Assembly (NCBI GenBank): GCA_041649995.1
Contig: JBAZMA010000012.1
Location: forward strand, 1 to 55,306
DNA: 55,306 nt
From: JBAZMA01 sp041649995
Lineage (GTDB): Bacteria; Omnitrophota; Gorgyraeia; Velamenicoccales; Velamenicoccaceae
Direction: 5' to 3'
The notes below the pieces were generated by a model, which was not told the DNA's origin, made no database searches, and worked only from the letters and a program-made list of their open reading frames with translations. The position numbers were made by a program, and so were the translations under genes. Below are positions 32,336 to 42,473 of this stretch, in pieces (the stretch's first letter is position 1; each line of letters starts with the position of its first letter).

Positions 32336-34537
32336 ATGCAAAAGAGCCTTTTCACGAGGGGGTTGTTGATCGCCGGGGTCATCCTGGTGTCTGTCTTTCT
32401 GGCTTTTCCGCTGAATAAACGGATCAGCCTGGGGTTGGATCTGCAGGGCGGGATGTATTTGATCCTGCGCGTGGATACCAGCCAGCTTCCGGAAAAAGCC
32501 AAGGTGGACGCGGTCGAGCGCGCCCTGGAGATTATCCGTAACAGGATTGATCAGTTCGGCGTGCGTGAGCCCATTGTTCAGATCCAGGGAGATGACAGGA
32601 TCGTCGTTCAGCTCCCTGGCATGACAGACCGCGCGCGGGCCCTGGAGTTGATCGGCCGCACGGCTCTTTTGGAATTCAGACTTGTCAGCAATGACCCCAA
32701 GGCGATCGGAGAGGCCTTGCAGGGGCAGGTCCCCGAGGGTTTTGAGCTCAAGGAGATCGAAGGGGAGAAGCTCCTTGTCAATAAAGTTCCCGTCGTCACA
32801 GGCGACAACCTGGAAACGGCGGACGTGAAATTCGACCAGGGGGCTTTCGGCCAGCCCATTGTCGGCATGACCTTAAAAGGCGAAGGCATCAGGAAATTCG
32901 CCGACGTCACGAAAAATAATGTGGGGAGCCGGCTGGCGATAGTCCTCGATGGCAAGATTTATTCGGCGCCCAGGATCAATGAGCCCATCCCGACGGGCGA
33001 AGCCGTCATATCCGGCCGTTTTACGCCTGATGAGGCCAAGGACCTGGCGATTGTCCTTCGTTCCGGCGCCCTGCCCGCGCCTCTTGTGACCGAAGAGGAG
33101 AGGATCGTAGGCCCTCTTTTGGGGCAGGATTCCATCCGCAGGGGCATCGCGGCCTGCGCTGTGGGGGCGGGACTTGTTTTTCTTTTCATGGTGTTCTATT
33201 ACGGGGGCGTGGGTCTTATCGCCAATGCCGCCCTGCTTTTGAACGTCCTCATCATTCTCGGCGGCCTGGGGCTGTTCCACGCCACGCTGACCCTGCCGGG
33301 CATCGCCGGTATCATCCTGACGATCGGCATGGCTGTGGACGCCAACGTCCTGATCAATGAGCGCATGAGAGATGAGCTTAAGGCGGGCCGGCCTTTGCGC
33401 ACGGCCGTGGCCAACGGCTACGACAAGGTTTTCTCCGCGATTTTCGATTCGAATTTTACGACTTTGATCGCGGCCTTCTTTTTGTTCCAGTTCGGGACAG
33501 GGCCTATCCGCGGTTTCGCCGTATCCCTGATCATCGGTTTGCTCGCCAGCATGTTTACGGCCATCGTGTTTACCCGCGTCATTTTCGATTACCTGCTCTA
33601 TAAAAACGCCATCAAGGGCCTTTCGTTCCGGGCCTTTATCAGAAAAGAAACAAACATCGATTTTATCAAAAAGCGGTATTTCGCTTATGCCCTTTCCGGC
33701 CTTATCCTGATTGTCGGCATCGTGTCATTTGTCAGAAATGGAAGCGCGGTTTACGGAGTGGAATTCTCCGGAGGCCAGCTTCAGGAGTACGCGTTTGAGT
33801 CGCCTGTGCCCATAGAACAGATGCGTTCGGCGCTCAAAGAGGGGGGCTTGAGCGAAGTGAGCCTTCAGCAGGTCAAGGATGAGCCTCGCCAGATCATCCT
33901 GCGTTCCACCCAGGATTCGGCGGAGAGGGTCCAGGCGGAATTCAGGAAAAGTTTTCCCGATAATCATTTCGATGTCCTGCGCATCGAAAAAATCGGGCCG
34001 ACGGTCGGCCGGGAGCTGAAAAAGAAGGCCCTGTCCGCGATCCTGTATTCTCTTCTGGGCATCCTGGTTTACGTCGCCGTTCGTTTTAAGCATGTGGATT
34101 TTGCGGTGGGGGGCGTTTTCGCCCTGTTGCACGACGTCGTATTGGCGGCGGGTTTTCTCGTTTTCATGAACCGCCAGATCGATCTTCTGGTCGTGACCGC
34201 GCTTTTGACCATCGCCGGTTACTCCATCAATGACACCATCGTTATTTATGACCGGGTCCGCGAACTGATGCGCACAAAGTTCAAGGTCGGCCTGCGCGAT
34301 GTCATCAACCTGGCCTTGAATCAGACGTTGTCCAGGACCATCATGACGTCTTTATCGACGCTTTTGGTCATCCTGGCCATGTTTTTCCTGGGGGGTGAGA
34401 TCCTGAATTCATTCGCGCTCGCCCTTTTGTTCGGATTCCTGATCGGATGCTATTCGACGATCTTCATTGCCAGTCCGATCGTTCTGGCGTGCGGGGGAAT
34501 CTTGCGCAAGAAGGCCGGGATGCGGATGAACCGCTAG
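32336..34537 (+). CDS. secDF: Fused protein-export membrane proteins SecD-SecF
   Basis: 733 residues with both halves. SecD: TM1, periplasmic domain (GLDLQGGMYLIL, ...DRIVVQLPG), TM2-6 with GMAVDANVLINERMRDE. SecF half starts near residue 440 (TNIDFIKKRYFAYALSG), with GVEFSGGQLQEY, and TM block with SINDTIVIYDRVRE. SecDF uses the proton motive force to finish export. The ATG at 32336 is preferred to an in-frame TTG at 32324. Confidence 0.95.
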   Translation: MQKSLFTRGLLIAGVILVSVFLAFPLNKRISLGLDLQGGMYLILRVDTSQLPEKAKVDAVERALEIIRNRIDQFGVREPIVQIQGDDRIVVQLPGMTDRARALELIGRTALLEFRLVSNDPKAIGEALQGQVPEGFELKEIEGEKLLVNKVPVVTGDNLETADVKFDQGAFGQPIVGMTLKGEGIRKFADVTKNNVGSRLAIVLDGKIYSAPRINEPIPTGEAVISGRFTPDEAKDLAIVLRSGALPAPLVTEEERIVGPLLGQDSIRRGIAACAVGAGLVFLFMVFYYGGVGLIANAALLLNVLIILGGLGLFHATLTLPGIAGIILTIGMAVDANVLINERMRDELKAGRPLRTAVANGYDKVFSAIFDSNFTTLIAAFFLFQFGTGPIRGFAVSLIIGLLASMFTAIVFTRVIFDYLLYKNAIKGLSFRAFIRKETNIDFIKKRYFAYALSGLILIVGIVSFVRNGSAVYGVEFSGGQLQEYAFESPVPIEQMRSALKEGGLSEVSLQQVKDEPRQIILRSTQDSAERVQAEFRKSFPDNHFDVLRIEKIGPTVGRELKKKALSAILYSLLGILVYVAVRFKHVDFAVGGVFALLHDVVLAAGFLVFMNRQIDLLVVTALLTIAGYSINDTIVIYDRVRELMRTKFKVGLRDVINLALNQTLSRTIMTSLSTLLVILAMFFLGGEILNSFALALLFGFLIGCYSTIFIASPIVLACGGILRKKAGMRMNR

Positions 34538-34582
34538 CTCTCTTGGTTCCGGAAAAAGCCGCGCCGCCGGTTTGGGGTTTTC

Positions 34583-36499
34583 GTGTTTAAGTCTTTTAAG
34601 TTTTTCGAGGGACAAAGTTTTTCACCGGACGCTTTCGCCGGGTTGCTTGCGGATTTCGGGTATATCCGCCGCGCGCAGGTCGGCTCCGAAGGAGAATTCG
34701 CCGGCCGGGGCGGCATCTTGGATGTCTTTCCTGCGACCTTTGAGTATCCGCTGCGCGTGGAATGGGACGGCGACCGTATCCGTTCCATTGACAGTTATAG
34801 CCTGACGACGGGAAAGCCGTTCTGGAACCATAAGATCGTCATCCTTTTGCCCAAAAAAGCCCAGGGCAAGCCTCTCAAGATCACCGGTGTTTCCCGTAAT
34901 TTTCCGCTCAACGCCTTTCTCGATATTAAAAAAGGCGATTATGTGGTTCATCCGGAACACGGCATCGGCCTGTATGAGGGCATGGAGGATGTCGACAAGG
35001 GGGGAGAAAAATATCCCCATATGGTGATCCGCTACCGGGGTTCGGATCGTCTGCTTGTGCCGGTAGAGCAGATGCATCTGGTGCAGAAATATGTCAGCCT
35101 CGGCAGGGCCAGGCCCAAGATCCACCGGATGGGGTCGGGCGAGTGGAAGCGCGCGCGGCTGCGCGCGCAAAAAGCGACCCTGCGCGTCGCCAGCGATCTG
35201 TTGAGGATCCAGGCCCTTCGCAAAGCCCTGGGAGGCCACGCGTTCAGCCGCGACACACAGTGGCAAAAGGCCTTTGAGGCTTCTTTTCCTTTTGTCGAAA
35301 CTCCGGATCAGGCCCAGGCCGTTTCGGATACGAAAAGGGACATGGAATCCCCGTACGCCATGGATCGCCTTTTGTGCGGGGACGTCGGTTACGGAAAGAC
35401 AGAAGTGGCCATGCGCGCCGCGTTCAAGTGCGTCATGGACAACAAGCAGACGGCCTTTCTGGTCCCGACGACCATCCTGGCGGAACAGCATTACCAGAAT
35501 TTCAGGAAGCGTTTGAAGGATTTTCCGGTGCGCGTGGAAATGCTCAGCCGTTTTCGTTCCGCCGGAGAGCAAAAGAAGATCATCGAGGAAACGGCGCTTG
35601 GAAACGTGGATATCCTGGTGGGGACGCACCGTCTGATCTCGCCAGACATCCGTTTTCGCGACCTTGGCCTGGTCATTATCGATGAGGAGCAGCGGTTCGG
35701 CGTCAAAAATAAGGAAAAATTCAAAGAATTGCGGTCCCTGGTCGATATCCTCACCTTGACCGCGACGCCGATCCCCCGGACCCTCTATATGTCGCTGATG
35801 GGGGCCAAAGAGATTTCCGTAATCAATACTCCGCCGGAAAACAGGATGGCGATTGAAACCCATGTGGTTGAGTATGATGGGGCGCTTCTGGGTCAGGCCA
35901 TGGAACGGGAACTCCAGCGGGCGGGCCAGGTCTTTTTTGTCCACAACCGTGTGGAAGATATCGAGCGCGTCAAGGAGGATGTTGAAAGATTATGCCCGGC
36001 CGGCGCCCGCGTGGTTTTCGCCCACGGCCAGATGCCGTCGCGCGTTCTCGAGCGGATCATGGTGGATTTCCTGAACAATGAGATCGATGTCCTGGTTTCC
36101 ACCACCATCATTGAATCCGGCATCGATGTGCCGAACGCCAACACGATCATTATCAATAACGCCGACCAGTTCGGTCTGGCGGATCTTCATCAAATGCGGG
36201 GAAGGGTCGGGCGATTCACAAAAAGGGCTTTCGCCTATTTTGTGGTCCATCCCAGGAGGGTCTTGTCCACGGAAGCCCGCAAACGCCTGGAAGCGATCCA
36301 TGATTATTCCCATCTGGGGGCGGGATTTCAAATTGCGATGGAAGATCTGGAAATCCGCGGCGCGGGAAATCTTTTGGGGCTGCAGCAGCACGGGCATATA
36401 ACGGCGGTCGGATTCGACCTGTATTGCCGGCTTTTGCGCGAATCCGTCGCAGCCTTGCAACAGACTTTGGTCACTTCAAGGGAGGGAAGGCAGGTATGA
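34583..36499 (+). CDS. Short Mfd-like transcription-repair coupling translocase
   Basis: 638 residues against about 1150 for Mfd. Present: a remnant of the UvrB-like part (residues 1-80; GEFAGRGGILDVFP), the RNA-polymerase-interacting CarD-like domain (about 118-190; KGDYVVHPEHGIGLYEGM), and the RecG-like translocase with GDVGYGKTE (near 266), IIDEEQRFG (near 365), TATPIPRTLY and RMRG-type motif QMRGRVGR. Missing: most of the N-terminal UvrA-binding module and the whole C-terminal D7 domain. Start GTG; a stop in the same frame (that of secDF) lies 46 nt upstream, so no hidden N-terminus can be recovered. Confidence 0.85.
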   Translation: MFKSFKFFEGQSFSPDAFAGLLADFGYIRRAQVGSEGEFAGRGGILDVFPATFEYPLRVEWDGDRIRSIDSYSLTTGKPFWNHKIVILLPKKAQGKPLKITGVSRNFPLNAFLDIKKGDYVVHPEHGIGLYEGMEDVDKGGEKYPHMVIRYRGSDRLLVPVEQMHLVQKYVSLGRARPKIHRMGSGEWKRARLRAQKATLRVASDLLRIQALRKALGGHAFSRDTQWQKAFEASFPFVETPDQAQAVSDTKRDMESPYAMDRLLCGDVGYGKTEVAMRAAFKCVMDNKQTAFLVPTTILAEQHYQNFRKRLKDFPVRVEMLSRFRSAGEQKKIIEETALGNVDILVGTHRLISPDIRFRDLGLVIIDEEQRFGVKNKEKFKELRSLVDILTLTATPIPRTLYMSLMGAKEISVINTPPENRMAIETHVVEYDGALLGQAMERELQRAGQVFFVHNRVEDIERVKEDVERLCPAGARVVFAHGQMPSRVLERIMVDFLNNEIDVLVSTTIIESGIDVPNANTIIINNADQFGLADLHQMRGRVGRFTKRAFAYFVVHPRRVLSTEARKRLEAIHDYSHLGAGFQIAMEDLEIRGAGNLLGLQQHGHITAVGFDLYCRLLRESVAALQQTLVTSREGRQV

Positions 36500-37395
36500 A
36501 AACAAAGGTTTTCTTTGGCGTCTTATTGCTGATGTTGACGTCTTTGAGTTTGCCGGCGCGCGGAGAGAAGATCGACCGCATCGTCGCCATTGTTAACGGA
36601 GATGTCATTACCCAGGATGAGCTGGACACGTTCGCCCGGATGGCCATGCTCGATGGCGAGGCCGAGCCGCCTGTCAAGGATCCCGTTGAATTGCGGCGGT
36701 TTTTCTTGGAGAGGATGGTTGAAGACAAGCTGATCCTGCAGGAAGCCAAACGAATGCAATTGAAGACGGACGAGGAAGTGATCGAAGGCCGCATCCGAGA
36801 TATTCGTTTCCGGGCCGGCAGCGAGGCCGGTTTTCAACAGGCTTTGCTCAGCCAGGGGATCACTCTCTCGGAATTGCGGGAGAAGCTGAAGAACCAGTAT
36901 TTGATCTTTTTGGCCGTCCAGAGGGAGGTCAAGAGAAAATCGCAGGTTTCTCCCAAGGAAGTGACCGAGTTTTATGAAAAAAACAAGGCCCTTTTTCTGG
37001 CCCCTGATACCCTTGTCGTCGATTCGATTTTTATCGAAGATCCCCAGGCGCTCAAAGAAGCGGAATCGATTTTGTCCAGGGGCGGGGATTTTGATGAGAC
37101 GGCCCGTCTGTATTCCAAAAGGGGCAGCATCGGAAAAGTTTCCAGGGGGCAGTTGAAAAAAGATCTTGAAGATTTCATCTTCTCTCTTTCGCCGGGAGAG
37201 CCTTCCAAGCCTTTCGGCGTCGAGAAGGGGCACTATATCTTCCTGGTGAAGGAAAAAATCCCGGCCAGCGAGAAACAGCTGGATGAAGTCAAGGAGCGGG
37301 TGATCGCCATGCTGGAGAACGAAAAGGCGGAATTGATCTTAAAGACCTGGCTGGAACAGTTAAAAGACAAAGCTTATATTTCTATCCGACAATGA
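36496..37395 (+). CDS. SurA-like periplasmic peptidyl-prolyl isomerase
   Basis: 299 residues. Signal peptide (LLLMLTSLSLPARG), SurA N-terminal chaperone domain (DRIVAIVNGDVITQDELD), and one parvulin-type PPIase domain (about 165-270). SurA assists folding of outer-membrane barrels such as the large barrel protein at 17578 and possibly the secretin. Start 36496 overlaps the preceding stop (ATGA); the upstream ATG at 36424 is inside the Mfd-like gene. Confidence 0.88.
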   Translation: MKTKVFFGVLLLMLTSLSLPARGEKIDRIVAIVNGDVITQDELDTFARMAMLDGEAEPPVKDPVELRRFFLERMVEDKLILQEAKRMQLKTDEEVIEGRIRDIRFRAGSEAGFQQALLSQGITLSELREKLKNQYLIFLAVQREVKRKSQVSPKEVTEFYEKNKALFLAPDTLVVDSIFIEDPQALKEAESILSRGGDFDETARLYSKRGSIGKVSRGQLKKDLEDFIFSLSPGEPSKPFGVEKGHYIFLVKEKIPASEKQLDEVKERVIAMLENEKAELILKTWLEQLKDKAYISIRQ

Positions 37396-38339
37396 ACGCG
37401 CGTCTTGCGGTAACCATGGGTGATCCCGGCGGCATAGGCCCGGAAGTGCTGGTCAAGGCTTTCCGCAGGCAGGGTTGTCTCAAAGACGTGTCTTTTTTTG
37501 TGATCGGTCACGGCCCTGTTTTGAGGCATTACGGTTTCAAAAAAACGCCCCGCATGACGCTTCTGGATCCCTGCCGGCCCGGCAAGAGGCTTTTTTCTCC
37601 GGGTCCTTCCCGCGATTCAGGAAAGGCCGCTTTGGAATGTCTGCGCCTGGCCGCGGAGCTGGCGCGCAGGGGAGAGGTTTCGGGCCTTGTCACGGCCCCG
37701 GTTTCCAAAGAGGTTTTGAAGCCCCTTGGATTTCGCTGGCCCGGCCAGACGGAGTTCCTGCGGGAGGCTTTGGGCGCAGGCCAGGTGGAAATGGTTTTTG
37801 TTTCCGACAGGCTGAAAGTCGCCCTTGTCACCAGGCACGTCAGTCTTCAGCAGGCCATTAGAGACGTCAGAAAAGACAGGATCATCTCCTGCGGCCGGAT
37901 GATTTTTGATCTTTTGCGGGGACGGTTCGGATTGCGCAAGCCCCGCGTGGGCGTGTGCGGCCTGAACCCTCATGCCGGAGAATCCGGTCTTTTCGGACAA
38001 CAGGAGCGTCTTGAGATCGCGCCTGCCATCCGCTGCCTCAATCGTTCCTTCCCCGGAGTTTTTGCAGGGCCTCTGGCCCCGGACTCGGTTTTTCATCGCG
38101 CTTATCAGGGCGAATTTGACATGGTCCTGTGTATGTATCACGACCAGGGCCTGATCCCTTTTAAGATGACGGAATTCAACCGGGGAGTCCACCTGACAGC
38201 GGGCCTGCCTGTCGTGCGCACATCCCCGGTCCATGGCACGGCCTATGATATCGCCGGAAAGAATCGGGCCGATGAGGGTTCGATGCTGGCGGCTATCCTG
38301 TTGGCGCGAAGGCTCGTTAAGGCCGGTGAAAGGGCATGA
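37392..38339 (+). CDS. pdxA: 4-hydroxythreonine-4-phosphate dehydrogenase PdxA
   Basis: 315 residues. Oxidises 4-phosphohydroxy-L-threonine in the DXP-dependent pyridoxal phosphate route. Motifs: MGDPGGIGPEV, GLVTAPVSKE, GLNPHAGE, MYHDQGLIPFK and VRTSPVHGTAYDIAG; metal-ligand histidines are intact. ATGA overlaps with both neighbours. The order surA-pdxA-rsmA matches that found in proteobacteria. Confidence 0.96.
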   Translation: MNARLAVTMGDPGGIGPEVLVKAFRRQGCLKDVSFFVIGHGPVLRHYGFKKTPRMTLLDPCRPGKRLFSPGPSRDSGKAALECLRLAAELARRGEVSGLVTAPVSKEVLKPLGFRWPGQTEFLREALGAGQVEMVFVSDRLKVALVTRHVSLQQAIRDVRKDRIISCGRMIFDLLRGRFGLRKPRVGVCGLNPHAGESGLFGQQERLEIAPAIRCLNRSFPGVFAGPLAPDSVFHRAYQGEFDMVLCMYHDQGLIPFKMTEFNRGVHLTAGLPVVRTSPVHGTAYDIAGKNRADEGSMLAAILLARRLVKAGERA

Positions 38340-39157
38340 AGCCTTTTTCCCTGCCGCCCCTTAAACGTTTCGGCCAGAATTTTCTGCTGGATCCCAACAT
38401 CAAAAGGAAAATTTTCTCGGCGGCCGGCCTTACCCCCCAGGACACCGTTCTGGAAATAGGCCCCGGATACGGAAGCCTGACCTTTGATATGGCCAAAGCC
38501 TGCGGTCGTCTTGTGGCCCTTGAGATAGACAAGGGGCTGTGCGCTCGCCTTTCGGAGCAAACAAAGGAATTTTCCCATTTGACCCTGATCTGTCAGGACA
38601 TTCTCGCCTTTGATCTTGAGGGTTATTTTCAGCGGGAGGGTATCAAAAAGGCCAAGGTTGTTTCCAATCTTCCCTATTACATCACGACCCCCATTCTGGA
38701 ATACCTTTTCAAACGCCTGAGACTTCTCGACGATATTTTCCTGACCCTGCAGAAGGAAGTGGCGCAGAGGATGATCAGCCTCGCCGGCCAGAAGGACTAC
38801 GGTTCCCTGTCGTGCTTTGTGCGGTATCATTGCGAACCTCAAATCCTTTTCAAGATCCCGGCGGGGTGCTTTCGTCCGAAGCCGAAGGTGGAGTCCGTGT
38901 TCATGCGGCTCAAGCCTCGGCAGGACGCGGCGCGATACTGGAACTGCCTTTCGGAAGATCTGCTGTTCAGCGTTGTCCGTTCGGCCTTTGGCCAGCGTCG
39001 GAAAAAGCTCAGATCCTGTTTGTCCCTGATCCTGAGCAAAGGATCGCCGGTTTTCCAGGAATTTCCCGGGCTTTTTGAGCGAAGGCCCGAGGAAATCTCG
39101 CTGGAGGAATTCATCGCCTTAAGCAACGGGATAGCCCGGCTTTCTTTGGGAGCCTGA
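38336..39157 (+). CDS. rsmA: 16S rRNA dimethyladenosine transferase RsmA (KsgA)
   Basis: 273 residues. SAM-dependent dimethylation of A1518 and A1519. Motifs FGQNFLLDPNI, LEIGPGYGSLT, catalytic SNLPYYITTPIL. Overlaps pdxA by 4 nt. Confidence 0.96.
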   Translation: MKPFSLPPLKRFGQNFLLDPNIKRKIFSAAGLTPQDTVLEIGPGYGSLTFDMAKACGRLVALEIDKGLCARLSEQTKEFSHLTLICQDILAFDLEGYFQREGIKKAKVVSNLPYYITTPILEYLFKRLRLLDDIFLTLQKEVAQRMISLAGQKDYGSLSCFVRYHCEPQILFKIPAGCFRPKPKVESVFMRLKPRQDAARYWNCLSEDLLFSVVRSAFGQRRKKLRSCLSLILSKGSPVFQEFPGLFERRPEEISLEEFIALSNGIARLSLGA

Positions 39158-39254
39158 AGGCGTTTAGGAAAGAGGAAGAGCTGTTTACTTTTTTTGAGAC
39201 GGATGATAAGATGAGTTTTTCCAAAGGGAGCGCGGGTAAAGACAAGAGGATGGC

Positions 39255-39542
39255 ATGACGATTTCGCGTAATGATGTCCATTATATCGCTCATCTGGCCA
39301 GGCTTGGCCTGACAGAAGAGGAGGTTTCGCATTTCCAGGTCCAGCTGGAGGGCATCCTGCGTTATGTGGATAAGCTCAAAGAACTTGATATCAGCAATGT
39401 TGAGCCGATGGCGCACGCGCTTGACTTGAAAAATGTTTTCAGAAAGGACGAGATCACTCCGTCCCTCGATCCCCGGGCGCTGATGAAGATCGCTCCGGCT
39501 TCCCAGGGCCAGTTCTATAAAGTCCCCAAGGTCATTGAATGA
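39255..39542 (+). CDS. gatC: Aspartyl/glutamyl-tRNA amidotransferase subunit C
   Basis: 95 residues; small clamp subunit around GatA-GatB. Typical pattern HYIAHLARLGLTEEEV near the start and KVPKVIE at the end. Stop overlaps gatA by 4 nt. Confidence 0.94.
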   Translation: MTISRNDVHYIAHLARLGLTEEEVSHFQVQLEGILRYVDKLKELDISNVEPMAHALDLKNVFRKDEITPSLDPRALMKIAPASQGQFYKVPKVIE

Positions 39543-40978
39543 ATCTGAGCAGCCAGACGATAACAGAATTAAAGGAAGGCCTTAAGAAAGGGTCCTTTCG
39601 GACCGCGGATATTCTCGCTTCCTTGAAAACGCGGTACGAGTCGGTGGAAGAAAAGGTCCGCTCTTTCGCGCGGGCGCCCTTTTTTCAGGAGCGGGAATTC
39701 AGGCCCTCCGGGTGCCTGGAGGGAATCCCTATTGTTATCAAGGACAATATTTGCAGTGAAGGGGACCTGACAGAGTGTTGTTCAAAGGTCCTTTCGGGTT
39801 TTGTGTCTCCTTATAACGCGACGGTTGTCGAGCATTTGCGGGAGGCCGGGGCCCTGATCATGGGGAAAGCCAACATGGATGAGTTCGCTTTTGGTTCGTC
39901 CTGCGAAACGTCCTGTTTTTATCCGACGAGAAATCCGTGGGATACGTCTCGCGTGCCGGGAGGCTCCAGCGGAGGGTCCGCGGCCTGCGTGGCCGCGGAT
40001 GAGGCGGTGGCGAGCCTGGGTTCGGACACGGGCGGTTCCATCCGCCAGCCCGCCGCTTTGTGCGGCGTCGTGGGCATGAAGCCGACCTATGGCCGCGTGT
40101 CACGCTACGGGCTCATTGCTTTCGCATCCAGCCTTGACCAGATCGGCCCCTTGACCAAAGACGTGCGCGATAACGCCCTTCTCTTAAGCGTGATTGCCGG
40201 TTTTGACAAACGGGATTCCACCAGTGCCCCTTTGCCGGTTCCTGATTACGGAAAAGAAATGGAGGCGGATATCCGCGGCATGAAGATCGGGATTCCCAGG
40301 GAATATTTTGTGGAAGGCCTTGACCCTGAAGTCCGTTCCTGCCTGGCGGAAGCAAGGGCCCGCCTGGAATCGCTCGGGGTTACTTTCGGTGAAGTCAATC
40401 TCCCGCACACGCCTTACGCGGTTTCCGTCTATTATATCGTTGCCACCGCGGAGGCCTCTTCTAATCTGGCGCGTTTTGACGGCGTGCAATACGGCCTTCG
40501 GGCCACGCCCGCTTCCAGCCTTGAGCCGCCTTTGATCGCGATGTATAAAGAAACGCGGGATAAAGGGTTTGGCGCGGAAGCCAAGCGGCGCATGATCCTG
40601 GGGACTTATGTGCTGTCCAGCGGATATTATGACGCGTATTATTTGAGGGCGTCGAAGGCCAGAAGGCTTATTAAGGAAGATTTTGACAGCGTGTTCAAGG
40701 AATACGATCTCATTTTAACGCCGACATCTCCCACCCCCGCTTTTAAGCTCGGAGAAAAGACGGAAGACCCTTTGAGCATGTATCTTTCCGATATCTATAC
40801 GATTTCGGCCAATTTGGCCGGTGTGCCCGCCCTGTCCCTGCCTTGCGGATTTACAAAGGCGGGTTTGCCGGTCGGCATGCAGGTGATCGGGCCATCCTTC
40901 GGGGAGTCGGACATCTACCGGCTGGCTTATCAGTATGAGCAGAAGACGCCCTGGCATAAAATGAAACCGCAATTATAA
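39539..40978 (+). CDS. gatA: Aspartyl/glutamyl-tRNA amidotransferase subunit A
   Basis: 479-residue amidase. Catalytic Lys in VIKDNIC; Ser-cisSer pair in PGGSSGGSAACVAAD and GSDTGGSIRQPA. Releases ammonia from glutamine for GatB. Presence of gatCAB indicates indirect routes for Gln-tRNA and/or Asn-tRNA. Confidence 0.97.
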   Translation: MNLSSQTITELKEGLKKGSFRTADILASLKTRYESVEEKVRSFARAPFFQEREFRPSGCLEGIPIVIKDNICSEGDLTECCSKVLSGFVSPYNATVVEHLREAGALIMGKANMDEFAFGSSCETSCFYPTRNPWDTSRVPGGSSGGSAACVAADEAVASLGSDTGGSIRQPAALCGVVGMKPTYGRVSRYGLIAFASSLDQIGPLTKDVRDNALLLSVIAGFDKRDSTSAPLPVPDYGKEMEADIRGMKIGIPREYFVEGLDPEVRSCLAEARARLESLGVTFGEVNLPHTPYAVSVYYIVATAEASSNLARFDGVQYGLRATPASSLEPPLIAMYKETRDKGFGAEAKRRMILGTYVLSSGYYDAYYLRASKARRLIKEDFDSVFKEYDLILTPTSPTPAFKLGEKTEDPLSMYLSDIYTISANLAGVPALSLPCGFTKAGLPVGMQVIGPSFGESDIYRLAYQYEQKTPWHKMKPQL

Positions 40979-41042
40979 ACAAAATCAAACGAGGGGTTGG
41001 ATCGAAGGTTGTCGGGATTTGACATCGGCAAGGATTTGTCTC

Positions 41043-42473
41043 ATGACATATGAACCCGTGATCGGATTGGAAGTGCACGTGCAATTGAAAACCGCGACCA
41101 AGGCTTTCTGCGGCTGCGCCAATCTGTTCGGTTCAAAAGAGAACAGCCACACCTGTCCCGTGTGCCTGGGCCTTCCCGGCGCCCTTCCTGTTTTTAATGA
41201 GAAGGCTTTGAAAAGCGGGGTGAAGGTCGCGTTGGCCCTGAATTGCGCGGTCAGGACGTTTACCAAATTCGACAGAAAGAATTATTATTATCCGGACCTT
41301 CCGAAAAACTTCCAGATTTCCCAATATGACGTGCCTTTCGCGCAGACCGGAAGCCTGGAGATCCAGGCGCGGGAGGGGCGCCGCCTGGTGAAGATCAAGA
41401 GGGTGCATTTGGAAGAGGACGCGGGCAAGCTGATCCACGCCGAAGACGGTCCCTACAGCCTTGTTGATTACAACCGCGCCGGCACGCCGCTGCTGGAGAT
41501 CGTCACCGAGCCCGACCTGTTTTCCCCCCAGGAAGCGTATGATTATTTGACCGATCTGAAATTGATCCTTCAATATCTTGACGTTTCGGATTGCGACATG
41601 GAAAAGGGGACTTTGCGTTGCGACGCGAACGTTTCCCTGAGGCCGGCAGCAAGCCAGACGCTGGGCACCAAAACTGAGTTGAAGAACATGAATTCCTTCA
41701 AAGCGGTGAAAATGGCCCTGGACTATGAGATCCGCAGACAGGCGGATGTTTTGGCCGAAGGAGGCCGCATTCTTCAGGAAACCCTGCTTTGGGATGAAAA
41801 GAAGCAGGCGACCCATTCCATGAGGTCCAAAGAGGAAGCGCATGATTACCGGTATTTTCCGGAACCCGATCTTCCGCCCTTTGTGATGACCACTTCCGAA
41901 ATCGAGGAGATCAGGAAGGAATTGCCTGAACTTCCGGAAGAGAAGCGGCGTCGTTTTACGCGCGATTTCGGCCTTTCGAGAAAAGACAGCGAAACCCTGA
42001 CGGCTTCGGTGAGACTGGCGGATTTTTTTGAGGCCTGCGTGAACCTGTCGGCGGAGCCCAAAAAAACGGCCAATTGGCTCATCGGTCCCGTGTCATTTCA
42101 GATGAATTCCAGAAATCAGGATATCACGCAACTGAGGCTGTCGCCTTCAGCGCTGATGGAGTTGATCGACCTGGCCGAAACCGGCAAGATCAGCCAGCTG
42201 GCCGCCAAAGATGTCCTGCAGGAGATGCTTGAGACCGGAGAAAAACCCTCCCGGATCGTGGAAGAAAAAAATCTGGGTCAGGTTTCGGATTCCTCCGTCC
42301 TGAAAACGGTCATTGAGCAGGTGCTGGCGGCCCATCAGAAGTCCGTGGCCGACTATCAGTCCGGCAAAGAGAATGCGTTGATGTTTCTCGTCGGCCAGGT
42401 GATGCGCGCTTCTGGCGGAAAGGCCAACCCCAAGACAGCCCGCCAATTGCTGATAGAAAGGTTGAAGCCATGA
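41043..42473 (+). CDS. gatB: Aspartyl/glutamyl-tRNA amidotransferase subunit B
   Basis: 476 residues. GatB/GatE catalytic part starting YEPVIGLEVHVQL, zinc motif CGCAN ... CPVCLGLPG, RKNYYYPDLPKNFQISQYD; C-terminal YqeY-like tRNA-binding tail. Start 41043 follows AAGGA; an upstream TTG at 41019 is less likely. Confidence 0.97.
   Translation: MTYEPVIGLEVHVQLKTATKAFCGCANLFGSKENSHTCPVCLGLPGALPVFNEKALKSGVKVALALNCAVRTFTKFDRKNYYYPDLPKNFQISQYDVPFAQTGSLEIQAREGRRLVKIKRVHLEEDAGKLIHAEDGPYSLVDYNRAGTPLLEIVTEPDLFSPQEAYDYLTDLKLILQYLDVSDCDMEKGTLRCDANVSLRPAASQTLGTKTELKNMNSFKAVKMALDYEIRRQADVLAEGGRILQETLLWDEKKQATHSMRSKEEAHDYRYFPEPDLPPFVMTTSEIEEIRKELPELPEEKRRRFTRDFGLSRKDSETLTASVRLADFFEACVNLSAEPKKTANWLIGPVSFQMNSRNQDITQLRLSPSALMELIDLAETGKISQLAAKDVLQEMLETGEKPSRIVEEKNLGQVSDSSVLKTVIEQVLAAHQKSVADYQSGKENALMFLVGQVMRASGGKANPKTARQLLIERLKP

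Noticed and set aside
34537..34583. Frameshift or sequence error as the cause of the short Mfd-like protein
   Set aside because: The in-frame upstream codons run into the secDF stop 46 nt before the start, and secDF is intact, so there is no space for a lost N-terminus here. A large deletion or misassembly remains possible but is not seen.
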